Assembly: GCF_021228125.1 (NCBI RefSeq)
Contig: NZ_JAJQQS010000021.1
Span: 1 to 64,000, forward strand
Direction of reading: 5' to 3'
Source: Streptomyces albireticuli
Lineage (GTDB): Bacteria; Actinomycetota; Actinomycetes; Streptomycetales; Streptomycetaceae
Length of the DNA: 64,000 nucleotides
The translations under genes and the position numbers were made by a program. Below, piece by piece: positions 18,652 to 27,231 of this stretch. How positions within the stretch are numbered: position 1 is the first letter of the stretch; the number at the start of each line of letters is the position of its first letter. The notes under the pieces are model-generated. The model worked only from the letters and a program-made list of their open reading frames with translations, was not told the DNA's origin and searched no databases.

Positions 18652-18693
18652 CGTGGGGCGGGAGCGTGTCGCGAAGCGGGCTCCCGCCCCACG
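18652..18693. terminator. 14-bp stem hairpin
   Basis: CGTGGGGCGGGAGC pairs with GCTCCCGCCCCACG around a 14-nt loop. It is the second hairpin met by transcripts leaving truB and may be a backup terminator. Confidence 0.5.
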
Positions 18694-18809
18694 GTGAGGC
18701 CGGCGCCGCCAAGATCACAGCCCCGGTTGCCCGGCCCACCGCCTGGCCCCGCCGTTGAACGCCTCAGGCGCGGCGGAGCGCCCGGAGACAGCGGAACGGA
18801 GACAGCGGA

Positions 18810-18845
18810 ACGCCCCCGGGCGGTCGGAAGACCGCCCGGGGGCGT
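18810..18845 (-). terminator. Perfect 16-bp terminator after truB
   Basis: ACGCCCCCGGGCGGTC pairs perfectly with its complement around GGAA, 30 bp beyond the truB stop. It marks the end of the long rimP-to-truB transcription unit. Confidence 0.8.
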
Positions 18846-18874
18846 CCGGACATCGTGTGGTGCCGCCGGCCGGC

Positions 18875-19777
18875 TCAGCCGAAGACGGCCAGGCTCTTGG
18901 CCCGCCCGCCCTGGTTCTCGATCAGCACCAGGAAGCGCCCGTCCGGACCGAAGACCGCTATCGGGCCCTTGGTCTCGAAGAGCGGCATCCTGACCCGGAC
19001 GCCGTTGGCGAGCAGGCGCGCCTGCTCCTCCGTGACGTCCCAGCGCGTGAAGGCCGCCTCGGCCGCCTCCGCCACGGGCATGATCGTCAGCTCCTCCTGG
19101 AGCTGGTCCAGCGTGCGGGCCTCGCCCAGCCCGTACGGGCCGACGCGGGTGCGCCGCAGCGCCGTCAGATGGCCGCCGACGCCCGTGTCCGCGCCCAGGT
19201 CGCGGGCGAGGGCACGGACGTACGTACCGGAGGAGCAGACGACGGAGACCAGCAGGTCCTGCACCGGGGTGCCGTCCGCCGCCTCCGCCGGGTGCACCGC
19301 GTGCACGGCGAAGGAGGAGACCGTCACCGGACGGGCCGGGATCTCGAAGTCCTCGCCCTCACGGGCCCGCGCGTACGACCGCTTGCCGTCGATCTTGATC
19401 GCGCTGACCTTCGACGGCACCTGCATGATGTCGCCGGTGAGCTTGGCCACGCCCGCGTCGATCGCCTCGCGGGTGACGCCGGAGGCGTCGGCGGACGAGG
19501 TGATCTCGCCCTCCGCGTCGTCCGTCACGGTGTTCTGGCCGAGCCGGATCGTCGCGACGTACTCCTTCTCGGTCAGCGCGAGGTGACCGAGCAGCTTGGT
19601 CGCCCGCTCGATCCCGAGGACGAGCACACCGGTCGCCATCGGGTCGAGCGTCCCCGCGTGGCCGACGCGCCGGGTCCGCGCGATGCCGCGCATCTTCGCG
19701 ACGACGTCGTGCGAGGTGAAACCGGCCGGCTTGTCGACGATGACCAGGCCGTCCGGCGGGGTCTCCTTGTGCTTCAT
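18875..19777 (-). CDS. truB: tRNA pseudouridine-55 synthase TruB
   Basis: A 300-aa enzyme converting U55 to pseudouridine in the T-loop of tRNAs. The TruB signature GHAGTLDPMATG is at 39-50 with catalytic Asp45. VDKPAGFTSHDVV at 14-26, KSYARARE-type KRSYARARE and the C-terminal PUA-like domain (ARLLANGVRVR) are present. The start ATG overlaps the rbfA stop (ATGA), so the two are translated together. Last gene of the infB superoperon, followed by a strong terminator. Confidence 0.97.
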   Translation of the reverse strand: MKHKETPPDGLVIVDKPAGFTSHDVVAKMRGIARTRRVGHAGTLDPMATGVLVLGIERATKLLGHLALTEKEYVATIRLGQNTVTDDAEGEITSSADASGVTREAIDAGVAKLTGDIMQVPSKVSAIKIDGKRSYARAREGEDFEIPARPVTVSSFAVHAVHPAEAADGTPVQDLLVSVVCSSGTYVRALARDLGADTGVGGHLTALRRTRVGPYGLGEARTLDQLQEELTIMPVAEAAEAAFTRWDVTEEQARLLANGVRVRMPLFETKGPIAVFGPDGRFLVLIENQGGRAKSLAVFG

Positions 19778-20226
19778 TCGGCGGCGGCGTCCTTCTCGTC
19801 CTCGTCGCCCGGCTTGCGGTACGGGTCGGCGTCGCCCGCGTACGTGGCGCCCGAGGACGCCTCGCGCACCTGCTGGTCCGATGCGCGCGCCTTGTCGAGC
19901 AGGTCCTCGATCGTCCGGGCGGTGTCCGGGAGGGCGTCGGCCACGAACGTCAGCGTCGGCGTGAACTTGATGCCGGCGGCACGGCCGACCTCGGAGCGCA
20001 GGATGCCCTTGGCGCTCTCCAGGCCGGCGGCGGCGCTGGCACGGTCCTCGTCGTCGCCGTAGACCGTGTAGAAGACCGTAGCCTCCCGCAGGTCGCCGGT
20101 GACCCGGGTGTCCGTGATGGTCACGTGCGTACCGAGCCGCGGGTCCTTGATGCCGCGCTGAAGCTTCTGGGCGATCACCTCGCGGATGAGGTCCGCCAGC
20201 CTCTTCGCCCGCGCGTTGTCGGCCAC
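19774..20226 (-). CDS. rbfA: 30S ribosome-binding factor RbfA
   Basis: A 150-aa protein with the RbfA KH-like domain (RAKRLADLIREVIAQKLQRGIKDPR, VTITDTRVTGDLREATVFYTVYGD). It assists late maturation of the 16S rRNA 5' end and is needed in the cold. The GTG start has an AAGGAG site 8 bp away. The acidic tail (KPGDEDEKDAAAE) is common in actinobacteria. Coupled to truB by a 4-bp overlap and 51 bp behind ylxP. Confidence 0.96.
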   Translation of the reverse strand: MADNARAKRLADLIREVIAQKLQRGIKDPRLGTHVTITDTRVTGDLREATVFYTVYGDDEDRASAAAGLESAKGILRSEVGRAAGIKFTPTLTFVADALPDTARTIEDLLDKARASDQQVREASSGATYAGDADPYRKPGDEDEKDAAAE

Positions 20227-20277
20227 TGGTCCGTCTCCTTCTTGTTGTCCATTGTGCTTGTGACGCCCCTGCCGCGC

Positions 20278-20574
20278 TCAGTCGTCATGGGCGCCGTGGA
20301 ACCGCCGCCTGACCGAGAGCAGCTCCACTTCGGGCCGCCCGGCGACAAAGCGCTCGCAGCGGTCCAGCAGGTCGGTGAGGTGCCCCGGATCCCCGGAGAC
20401 CGCCGCCAGGCCGATCTCGGCCCGGCGGTAGAGGTCCTGGTCGCCCACCTCCGCCACACTGACCGCGAACTTGCGGTGCAGCTCGGCGACGATCGGTCGG
20501 ACGACGGAGCGCTTCTCCTTCAGCGACCGTACGTCGCCGAGGAGGAGGTCGAAGGACAGCGTCCCTACATACAT
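20278..20574 (-). CDS. ylxP: DUF503 (YlxP) family protein
   Basis: A 98-aa protein beginning MYVGTLSFDLLLGDVRSLKEKRS, the typical start of DUF503/YlxP, small proteins encoded between infB and rbfA in many Gram-positives and thought to assist ribosome assembly. The frame stays open up to a GTG at 20652, but that extension crosses the GTACAC repeats and lacks family similarity, so the ATG at 20574 is chosen. Confidence 0.92.
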   Translation of the reverse strand: MYVGTLSFDLLLGDVRSLKEKRSVVRPIVAELHRKFAVSVAEVGDQDLYRRAEIGLAAVSGDPGHLTDLLDRCERFVAGRPEVELLSVRRRFHGAHDD

Positions 20575-20608
20575 GCGTGACGGGTGAAGCCCACCCGGGA
20601 GGCGTGAG

Positions 20609-20652
20609 GTGTACAGCGTGTACGTGGTGTACGAGCTCTTCGAACCGTACAC
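20609..20652. repeat. GTGTAC motifs in exact 9-bp steps upstream of ylxP
   Basis: GTGTAC occurs at 20609, 20618 and 20627, and its complement GTACAC at 20647. The regular helical-face-shifting spacing and one inverted copy look like a binding-site cluster or a slipped repeat in the 144-bp infB-ylxP spacer. Confidence 0.5.
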
Positions 20653-20660
20653 GTAACGGC

Positions 20661-20702
20661 CGGGGCCGATCGACGGAAATTACTCCCCGCCGACCGGCCC
20701 CG
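20661..20702 (-). terminator. Intercistronic hairpin after infB
   Basis: CGGGGCCGATCG pairs with CGACCGGCCCCG with one mismatch and an 18-nt loop, 17 bp beyond the infB stop. As rbfA and truB lie downstream, it may be a partial terminator or an mRNA-end stabiliser rather than a full stop. Confidence 0.55.
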
Positions 20703-20718
20703 AAACGTTCTGCGCAGA

Positions 20719-23700
20719 TCAGCCGCGCGGCTTCTCCCGCATCTCGTACGTCGCGATGACGTCGTCGATCTTGATGTCGTTGAAGTTTCCGAGGTTGATA
20801 CCACCCTCGTAGCCTTCGCGGATCTCGGTGACGTCGTCCTTGAAGCGGCGCAGACCCTGGATCGTGAGGTCCTCCGCGATGACCTTGCCGTCGCGGATGA
20901 GGCGCGCCTTGGTGTTGCGCTTGACCTCGCCCGAGCGGATGAGGACACCCGCGATGTTGCCCAGCTTGGACGAGCGGTAGATCTCGCGGATCTCCGCCGT
21001 ACCGAGCTCGACCTCTTCGTACTCGGGCTTCAGCATGCCCTTGAGGGCCGCCTCGATCTCCTCGATCGCCTGGTAGATGACCGAGTAGTACCGGACGTCG
21101 ACACCCTCGCGGTCGGCCATCTGCGTGGCACGGCCTTCCGCACGGACGTTGAAGCCGATGACGATCGCGTCGGAGCCGGACGCCAGGTTGATGTCGGACT
21201 CGGTGACCGCACCCACGCCACGGTGCAGCACGCGGATGTCGACCTCCTCGCCCACATCGAGCTGGAGCAGCGAGGACTCGAGAGCCTCGACCGAACCGGA
21301 CGCGTCACCCTTGATGATGAGGTTGAGCTGCTGGATCTCGCCGGCCTTGAGCACCTTGTCGAGGTCCTCGAGGGACACCCGGCGGGTGCGCTTGGCGAAG
21401 GCGGCGTTGCGCTCGCGCGCCGCGCGCTTCTCGGCGATCTGGCGGGCCGTGCGGTCCTCGTCGACGACGAGGAAGTTGTCGCCGGCGCCCGGGACGTTGG
21501 TCAGACCGAGGACGAGGACCGGGGTCGACGGACCCGCCTCTTCCACGTTCTGGCCCTTGTCGTCGAGCATCGCGCGGACACGGCCGTAGGCGTCACCGGC
21601 GACCATCGTGTCACCGACGCGGAGGGTACCGCGCTGGACGAGCACGGTGGCCACGGCGCCGCGGCCACGGTCGAGGTGGGCCTCGATGGCGATACCCTGC
21701 GCGTCCTGCTCCGCGTTGGCGCGCAGGTCGAGCGAGGCGTCCGCGGTGAGGACCACGGCCTCCAGCAGGCTGTCGATGTGCAGACCCTGCTTGGCGGAGA
21801 TGTCGACGAACATGGTGTCGCCGCCGTACTCCTCGGCCACCAGACCGAACTCGGTGAGCTGTCCGCGCACCTTGGTCGGGTCGGCGCCCTCGACGTCGAT
21901 CTTGTTGACCGCGACCACGATCGGCACGTCGGCCGCCTTGGCGTGGTTCAGCGCCTCGATCGTCTGCGGCATGACACCGTCGTTGGCCGCCACCACGAGG
22001 ATCGCGATGTCGGTCGACTTGGCACCACGGGCACGCATGGCGGTGAACGCCTCGTGACCCGGGGTGTCGATGAAGGTGATCGCGCGCTCTTCGCCGTTGA
22101 CCTCGGTGGCGACCTGGTACGCACCGATGTGCTGCGTGATACCGCCGGCCTCGCCCGCGATGACGTTCGTCTTGCGGATGGCGTCGAGCAGTCGGGTCTT
22201 ACCGTGGTCGACGTGACCCATGACGGTGACGACCGGGGGACGGGAGACGAGCATCTCCTCGCCGCCCTCGTTCTCACCGAACTCGATGGAGAACGACTCG
22301 AGCAGCTCGCGGTCCTCCTCCTCGGGGCTGACGATCTGAACGGTGTAGTTCATCTCGTCGCCGAGGAGCTGCAGGGTCTCGTCGGAGACCGACTGCGTGG
22401 CCGTGACCATCTCGCCGAGGTTCATCATCACGGCGACGAGCGACGCCGGGTTGGCGCCGATCTTCTCCGCGAAGTCGGTGAGGGAGGCACCACGGGACAG
22501 GCGAATGGTCTCGCCGCCACCGCGGGGCAGCATCACGCCGCCGACGGACGGGGCCTGCATGGCCTCGTACTCCTGGCGCCTCTGCCGCTTCGACTTGCGG
22601 CCACGACGCGCCGGACCGCCGGGACGGCCGAACGCGCCCTGCGTGCCACCACGGGCACCGGGACCGCCGGGACGGCCACCGAAGCCGGGACGACCGCCGA
22701 AGCCGCCGCCACCGCCGGGAGCGCCACCGCCACCGGGACGACCGGCGAAGCCGCCGCCGCCACCGGGACGACCGCCGCCACCGGGACCGGCCGGACGGCC
22801 GGCGAAGCCGCCGCCGGGACGACCGGCACCGCCGGGACGACCCGCGCCGCCGCCGGGACCGCGACCGCCGCCACCGGGGCCCGGACGCGGGCCGGCAGCC
22901 GGACGCTGCGGCATCATGCCCGGGTTCGGGCGGTTACCCGCGGGACCGCCGCCGGGACGCGGAGCGCCACCGGGACCGCCCTGCGGACGAGGCATGCCAC
23001 CGGGGGTCGGACGGGCGCCGCCCTGACCCTGGGGACGCGGGGCACCACCCGGGCCGCCCTGCGGACGCGGAGCGCCCGGGGCACCCTGGCCGCCGGGGCG
23101 CGGCGCGCCACCGGGACGAGGGGCCTGCGGACGGGCCATGCCCGTGGAGCCACCGGAGGTGAAGGGGTTGTTGCCCGGACGGGGACCGGCCGGACGGGCG
23201 CCACCGGGGCGCGGGGCACCCTGGCCCTGGCCGCCGGGGCGCGGACCGCGCTCGGGACGGCCGCCGTCACGCTGACCGCCGTCACGACCGGCGGGCGCCG
23301 GACGGGCCGGACGCGGGCCGGGGGTGGCGCCGGGGCGCGGGCCGGAGGGGGCCTGCTGGGCCGGGGCGGCCGGAGCCGGCGCGGAGAACTCCGCGGCGGG
23401 CACCGGGGTGACCGGCGCGGGCTTGGCCGGAGCCGCCGGAGCGGGCTTCGGGCCGGGGCGCGGGCCGGGGGTCGGCGCGGCACCTGCCGGCTTGGGGGTG
23501 CTGGGGGTCTCCGCCGCCGGCTTCGGGGCCGGTGCGGCGGGACGGGGGGCGCCCGGAGTGGGGGCACCCGGCTTGGCGGGCGCGGCCTTGCGCGGCGCCG
23601 CCGGCTTCGCAGCGGACTTGGCGTTGCCGCCCGGCCCCTGCAATGCGTCAGTCAACTTGCGGACGACCGGCGCCTCGATGGTCGAGGACGCCGAACGGAC

Positions 23701-23790
23701 GAATTCACCAAGTTCTTGGAGCTTGGCCATGACGACCTTGCTCTCCACTCCGAACTCCTTGGCGAGTTCGTATACCCGGACCTTAGCCAC
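20719..23790 (-). CDS. infB: Translation initiation factor IF-2
   Basis: A 1023-aa GTPase that places initiator tRNA on the 30S subunit. An N-terminal IF2_N helix bundle ([20 protein letters not shown]) is followed by about 330 residues of Gly/Pro/Arg-rich low-complexity sequence (many RPGG and GGG repeats), much longer than in enterobacteria but usual in Streptomyces. G1 is GHVDHGKT at 525-532, then DTPGHE and NKID, and the C1/C2 domains close the protein. The GTG start follows AAGGAG. Its leader holds three mini-ORFs (see 23829-23871). Confidence 0.98.
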   Translation of the reverse strand: MAKVRVYELAKEFGVESKVVMAKLQELGEFVRSASSTIEAPVVRKLTDALQGPGGNAKSAAKPAAPRKAAPAKPGAPTPGAPRPAAPAPKPAAETPSTPKPAGAAPTPGPRPGPKPAPAAPAKPAPVTPVPAAEFSAPAPAAPAQQAPSGPRPGATPGPRPARPAPAGRDGGQRDGGRPERGPRPGGQGQGAPRPGGARPAGPRPGNNPFTSGGSTGMARPQAPRPGGAPRPGGQGAPGAPRPQGGPGGAPRPQGQGGARPTPGGMPRPQGGPGGAPRPGGGPAGNRPNPGMMPQRPAAGPRPGPGGGGRGPGGGAGRPGGAGRPGGGFAGRPAGPGGGGRPGGGGGFAGRPGGGGAPGGGGGFGGRPGFGGRPGGPGARGGTQGAFGRPGGPARRGRKSKRQRRQEYEAMQAPSVGGVMLPRGGGETIRLSRGASLTDFAEKIGANPASLVAVMMNLGEMVTATQSVSDETLQLLGDEMNYTVQIVSPEEEDRELLESFSIEFGENEGGEEMLVSRPPVVTVMGHVDHGKTRLLDAIRKTNVIAGEAGGITQHIGAYQVATEVNGEERAITFIDTPGHEAFTAMRARGAKSTDIAILVVAANDGVMPQTIEALNHAKAADVPIVVAVNKIDVEGADPTKVRGQLTEFGLVAEEYGGDTMFVDISAKQGLHIDSLLEAVVLTADASLDLRANAEQDAQGIAIEAHLDRGRGAVATVLVQRGTLRVGDTMVAGDAYGRVRAMLDDKGQNVEEAGPSTPVLVLGLTNVPGAGDNFLVVDEDRTARQIAEKRAARERNAAFAKRTRRVSLEDLDKVLKAGEIQQLNLIIKGDASGSVEALESSLLQLDVGEEVDIRVLHRGVGAVTESDINLASGSDAIVIGFNVRAEGRATQMADREGVDVRYYSVIYQAIEEIEAALKGMLKPEYEEVELGTAEIREIYRSSKLGNIAGVLIRSGEVKRNTKARLIRDGKVIAEDLTIQGLRRFKDDVTEIREGYEGGINLGNFNDIKIDDVIATYEMREKPRG

Positions 23791-23828
23791 TTCGCTCCTT
23801 CTAGGTCCGGGTGTCCACCGGACCGTCG

Positions 23829-23871
23829 CTACTTCATGGGCGTACTCATCGCGTACTCATCGAGTGCTCAT
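23829..23871 (-). promoter_or_regulatory. Three overlapping mini-ORFs in the infB leader
   Basis: An 11-bp unit (CGATGAGTACG on the minus strand) is repeated three times. It creates three tiny frames: MSTR at 23871-23857, MSTR at 23860-23846 and MSTPMK at 23849-23829. Each stop overlaps the next start as ATGA. They end 38 bp before the infB GTG. No strong ribosome site precedes the first. They could couple or restrain ribosome flow into infB, or may be a chance product of repeat duplication. Confidence 0.45.
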
Positions 23872-23949
23872 CGCAATCTCGACCTACTTCCAACTCGCGA
23901 GGTACCTGACCGCACGGTTTCCCGTGACGTTCTTACTTACGGTGGGGCC

Positions 23950-23969
23950 ATCCCCGCATGCGCGGGGAT
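23950..23969 (-). terminator. Hairpin at the end of ylxR
   Basis: ATCCCCGC and GCGGGGAT pair around ATGC, immediately after the ylxR stop at 23970. It probably marks the 3' end of a processed or terminated ylxR transcript. Its sequence resembles a type I-E CRISPR repeat, but only one copy exists. Confidence 0.5.
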
Positions 23970-24248
23970 CTATTCCTCGGCCCGTTCGATGTACTGGCGC
24001 AGTTCCGCGGTGCCGAGCGGACCCGGGCTTTTGAAGGCCCGGGGGAACGCCCGACGGCGGACCGCCAGGTCGAGACAGACCAGTGTGGGGTGCACGGAGG
24101 CACCCCGGCCGGGCAGCGTACCGCGAGGATCGGGGACGCACTCGCCCTCGATCTTCACGATCCGCAACAGATCGCCCTTGGCCGCTCGCTCCCGGCATCC
24201 CACGCAGGTTCGCTCAGGGCATGCGCGGGCATGCGTCCGGCCAGACAC
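23970..24248 (-). CDS. ylxR: YlxR (DUF448) RNA-binding protein
   Basis: A 92-aa protein with the YlxR hallmark PERTCVGCRERAAKGDLLRIV and the closing RGASVHPTLVCLDLAVRRRAFPRAF. YlxR proteins are small nucleic-acid-binding factors between nusA and infB; in Bacillus and Clostridium they affect transcription and RNase P activity. It lies 207 bp after nusA and 179 bp before infB, both spacers carrying hairpins, so its level may be set separately from its neighbours. Confidence 0.95.
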   Translation of the reverse strand: MSGRTHARACPERTCVGCRERAAKGDLLRIVKIEGECVPDPRGTLPGRGASVHPTLVCLDLAVRRRAFPRAFKSPGPLGTAELRQYIERAEE

Positions 24249-24412
24249 TGATTAAGTCTACCTCCCCGCACCGACCCCACCCCTGGGGGGCAGTGATCGG
24301 GCACGTATACGTTTCGGCCACTCTGCGCGGCCCGGTCGGGGCCCGCCGTGGCGGGCCCGCCGTGGATCATGCGGGATCCCGGCCCCGGCCCGGTGGGATT
24401 CCCCGGGCCGGG

Positions 24413-24450
24413 CCCTGGTTCCGGCCCTGATCACAGGGTCGGAACCAGGG
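24413..24450 (-). terminator. 17-bp stem hairpin directly after nusA
   Basis: A stem from CCCTGGTTCCGGCCCTG to CAGGGTCGGAACCAGGG with one G-U pair and an ATCA loop begins 6 bp after the nusA stop. With ylxR-infB downstream it is likely a leaky terminator or attenuator. NusA itself can alter hairpin termination, so autogenous control is conceivable. More GC-rich dyads follow in 24340-24410. Confidence 0.65.
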
Positions 24451-24455
24451 TGGGA

Positions 24456-25445
24456 TCAGTCCTGTTCCGGCTGCTCGGTGTCCGGCCGGATGTCGATGCG
24501 CCAGCCGGTGAGGCGGGCGGCGAGACGAGCGTTCTGGCCTTCCTTGCCGATGGCGAGGGAGAGCTGGTAGTCCGGCACCGTCACCCGTGCGGAGCGCGCG
24601 CCGAAGTCCACGACCTCGACCTTGCTCACCCGCGCGGGGGACAGCGCGTGCGCCACCAGCTCGGCCGGGTCGTCCGACCAGTCGACGATGTCGATCTTCT
24701 CGCCGTGCAGCTCGGCCATGACGGCGCGGACGCGGCCGCCCATCGGGCCGATGCAGGCGCCCTTGGCGTTGAGCCCGGAGCGGGTCGACCGCACCGCGAT
24801 CTTGGTGCGGTGGCCTGCCTCGCGGGCGATGGCGGCGATCTCCACCGAACCGTCGGCGATCTCCGGCACCTCCATGGCGAAGAGCTTCTTCACCAGGCTG
24901 GGGTGCGTGCGCGACAGCGTCACGGACGGGCCGCGGACGCCCTTGGCCACCCGGACGACGTACGTGCGCAGGCGGGTGCCGTGCTTGTACTCCTCGCCGG
25001 GGACCTGCTCCTGCACCGGCAGGATGGCCTCCAGCTTGCCGATGTCGACCAGGACGTTCTTGGGGTCCTTGCCCTGCTGGACGATGCCCGCGACGACGTC
25101 ACCCTCGCGACCCGCGAACTCACCGAAAGTGATCTCGTCCTCGGCGTCGCGCAGACGCTGGAGGATGACCTGCTTGGCGGTGGTCGCGGCGATCCGGCCG
25201 AAACCGGACGGCGTGTCGTCGAACTCGCGGGCCTCCTCGCCCTCCTCCAGGTCCTGCGGGTCCTCCTTGGCCCAGACCGTCACATGGCCGGAGGCCCGGT
25301 CCAGCTCGACCCGCGCGCGGCGGCGGCTTCCCTCGGTGCGGTGGTACGCGATGAGGAGGGCCGACTCGATCGCCTCGACCAACAGGTCGAAGGAGATCTC
25401 CTTCTCTCGCACCAGACCCCGCAGGGCACTCATGTCGATGTCCAC
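24456..25445 (-). CDS. nusA: Transcription termination/antitermination factor NusA
   Basis: A 329-aa RNA-polymerase-binding factor. The N-terminal domain ([30 protein letters not shown]), S1 domain ([22 protein letters not shown]), and two KH domains ([45 protein letters not shown]) are in order. It stops after KH2 and lacks the C-terminal acidic repeats of E. coli NusA, which is normal for actinobacteria. It follows rimP by only 2 bp. Confidence 0.97.
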   Translation of the reverse strand: MDIDMSALRGLVREKEISFDLLVEAIESALLIAYHRTEGSRRRARVELDRASGHVTVWAKEDPQDLEEGEEAREFDDTPSGFGRIAATTAKQVILQRLRDAEDEITFGEFAGREGDVVAGIVQQGKDPKNVLVDIGKLEAILPVQEQVPGEEYKHGTRLRTYVVRVAKGVRGPSVTLSRTHPSLVKKLFAMEVPEIADGSVEIAAIAREAGHRTKIAVRSTRSGLNAKGACIGPMGGRVRAVMAELHGEKIDIVDWSDDPAELVAHALSPARVSKVEVVDFGARSARVTVPDYQLSLAIGKEGQNARLAARLTGWRIDIRPDTEQPEQD

Positions 25446-25447
25446 GG

Positions 25448-25981
25448 CTACGCCTCCTCTTGGCTCTCGTCGGATTCGTCAGCGGCCTTCTCGGCCTTCT
25501 CGACGGACTTACGGTTGAACTCGATCTCCACACGCGCCTTGGCGATCTCGCCGAAGGCCAGCCGGCGGGCGGTGGGCTTGCGCCCCTTCACGCCGGGCAC
25601 CTCCAGGTCGAGCCCCTCGTCGTCCACCGCGACGATGCGGGCGACGAGCTCGCCGCCCTCGGTCAGCTGCGCCTTGAGCAGGCGGCCGGTGGCCCGGACG
25701 TAGTGCCGGTGCTCGGTCAGGGGGCGGTCCGCGCCGGGGGAGGTGACCTCCAGGACGTACGGGGCGCCGCCCATGGCGTCGGTCTCGTCGAGCTTCTCGG
25801 AGACGGCGCGGCTGACCTCGGCGCACTCGTCCAGCTCCACGCCCGCGTCGGAGTCCACCACGATGCGCAGCACTCGCCGCTTGCCCGCGGTGGTCACGTC
25901 GACCTCTTCCAGATCCAGCTCTCGCGCGCTGACGAGAGGGGCCAGCAGCTCGCGCAGCCTCTCGCTCTGGGTGGTGCTCAT
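25448..25981 (-). CDS. rimP: Ribosome maturation factor RimP
   Basis: A 177-aa RimP protein that helps assemble the head of the 30S subunit. [26 protein letters not shown] and [29 protein letters not shown] are characteristic. A charged C-terminal tail ([10 protein letters not shown]) extends beyond the domain. First gene of the nusA-infB superoperon; the promoter should lie in 25982-26100, divergent from the lipoprotein gene. Confidence 0.95.
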   Translation of the reverse strand: MSTTQSERLRELLAPLVSARELDLEEVDVTTAGKRRVLRIVVDSDAGVELDECAEVSRAVSEKLDETDAMGGAPYVLEVTSPGADRPLTEHRHYVRATGRLLKAQLTEGGELVARIVAVDDEGLDLEVPGVKGRKPTARRLAFGEIAKARVEIEFNRKSVEKAEKAADESDESQEEA

Positions 25982-26161
25982 CCGGGTGACTCCTCGGCCG
26001 CGTGTGCTGTTGTGGGAAAGTCGCGTGTCAGGTCAAAGCCTATCTGTTCCGGCAGGCGACTGACGATTCGGTGCCTGGTCCCCGGCCGTGGTGCCGCGCG
26101 CCGGTACGCTCGCGTGCGGTGATCATGACCGGACCTGGCGGAACCTGGCGGAAAGAGGATC

Positions 26162-26713
26162 GTGGCGCGCACGACGACGACGCGGGGCGCTGCCGGCCCG
26201 CGCAGACGCAGCGTACTGGCAGGGGGCGCGGCGGCCCTCACGGCGGGTGCGGCGACGCTGCTGACCGGGTGCTCGGACGGCGCCGCCGGACGGGACGGTG
26301 CGGCGGACGCCGAGCGCGGCGCCACGGCGGAGCGGCTGCGGGCCGCCGCAGGACGTGACTCGGTGGCCCTGCTGGAGCGGTACGACGCGACGGTCCGCGC
26401 GCACGACGGGCTCGCGGAGCGGCTCCGGCCGCTGCGGGACGGTACCGCACGCCACGCGGAGGCGTTCGGGGTGACGGCGCCGGGGCCGGCCCGCTCCGGG
26501 GGGACGGCCGGTGCGCCCGCCTCCTCCGGGGCAACGGCCGGCGTGCCCGGCGACGAGAAGGCCGCCCTGGCCGCGCTCGCCGCGGCCGAGCGGCGCACCG
26601 CCGACGCCCGGACGGCCGCCCTGACCGGGGCACCGCCCGAACTGGCCCGGCTGCTCGCCTCCGTCGCGGCCGCGGGCGCGGCCCACGCCTACCTGCTCGG
26701 CGGTGACGCGTGA
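26162..26713 (+). CDS. Putative Tat-type lipoprotein
   Basis: A 183-aa protein with a twin-arginine start (PRRRSVLAGG), a hydrophobic segment and a lipobox LLTGC (Cys about residue 38), so it is probably exported folded and lipid-anchored. The mature part is an Ala-rich helical domain without Cys or known motifs (RAAAGRDSVALLERYDATV). GTG start with AAAGAGG upstream; two direct copies of ACCTGGCGGA precede it (26133-26152). Its stop overlaps the next gene's start (GTGA). The helical pattern suggests a distant ferritin-like relation to its neighbour. Confidence 0.75.
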   Translation: MARTTTTRGAAGPRRRSVLAGGAAALTAGAATLLTGCSDGAAGRDGAADAERGATAERLRAAAGRDSVALLERYDATVRAHDGLAERLRPLRDGTARHAEAFGVTAPGPARSGGTAGAPASSGATAGVPGDEKAALAALAAAERRTADARTAALTGAPPELARLLASVAAAGAAHAYLLGGDA

Positions 26714-27201
26714 GCGCCGCCGTGCGAGCGGCGGGCGCCCGGGCGCTGGAGGCGGCGCAGGCCGCGCTCGGGGCCGAGCACGCGACCGTGTACGGGTACG
26801 GGGTCGTCGGCGCCCGGGTCGGCGAGGAGCGCGCGGCGGAGGCCCGCGAGGCGTTCGACGCGCACCGGGCCCGGCGCGACGCGATGCGCCGCGCGGTCCG
26901 CGAGCTGGGCGGCGAGCCGGAGGCCGGGGCCGCCGGGTACGCGCTGCCGTTCCCGGTGCCGGACGAGGCGGCGGCGGTGCGGCTGGCGGCGGAGCTGGAG
27001 AGCCGGGCCGCGGGGGTCTACGCGGATCTCGTACGGGCCGCGACGGGCGCCCTGCGCCGGGACGCGGCGGCGGCGCTGCGGGACGCGGCGGTGCGGTCGG
27101 TGCGGTGGCGCGGCGACGGCGTAGCCTTCCCTGGGCTCGCCGAGCGGGCCGCGGCGGCCGGGCCGGACGCCTCGCCGAGCGGTTCGCCGGACCGGTCCTG
27201 A
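26710..27201 (+). CDS. DUF4439 ferritin-like protein
   Basis: A 163-aa helical protein (ALEAAQAALGAEHATVYGYGVVGARVG, AHRARRDAMRRAVRELGGEPE, ELESRAAGVYADLVRAA) matching the DUF4439 ferritin-like family of actinobacteria. Few carboxylate/His metal ligands are apparent, so a redox-active di-iron site is unlikely. Translationally coupled to the lipoprotein gene by a GTGA overlap; the pair is found next to rimP in streptomycetes. Role unknown. Confidence 0.75.
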   Translation: MSAAVRAAGARALEAAQAALGAEHATVYGYGVVGARVGEERAAEAREAFDAHRARRDAMRRAVRELGGEPEAGAAGYALPFPVPDEAAAVRLAAELESRAAGVYADLVRAATGALRRDAAAALRDAAVRSVRWRGDGVAFPGLAERAAAAGPDASPSGSPDRS

Positions 27202-27231
27202 CCAGCGGAAGAAGAAAAGGACAGCGCAGGG

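Larger units (their letters stand above)
18482..18874. other. 393-bp gap without a gene
   Basis: Lies between the divergent-from-nothing start of the NACHT-type gene and the end of truB, both on the minus strand. It should contain the promoter of the NACHT-type gene near 18500-18600. Two large hairpins (18652-18693 and 18810-18845) and a direct repeat of GGAGACAGCGGAAC (near 18784 and 18797) are present. No coding frame is convincing. Confidence 0.6.

Noticed and set aside
23940-23975. CRISPR array
   Set aside because: Only a single repeat-like hairpin exists, with no second repeat, spacer or cas gene in the window.
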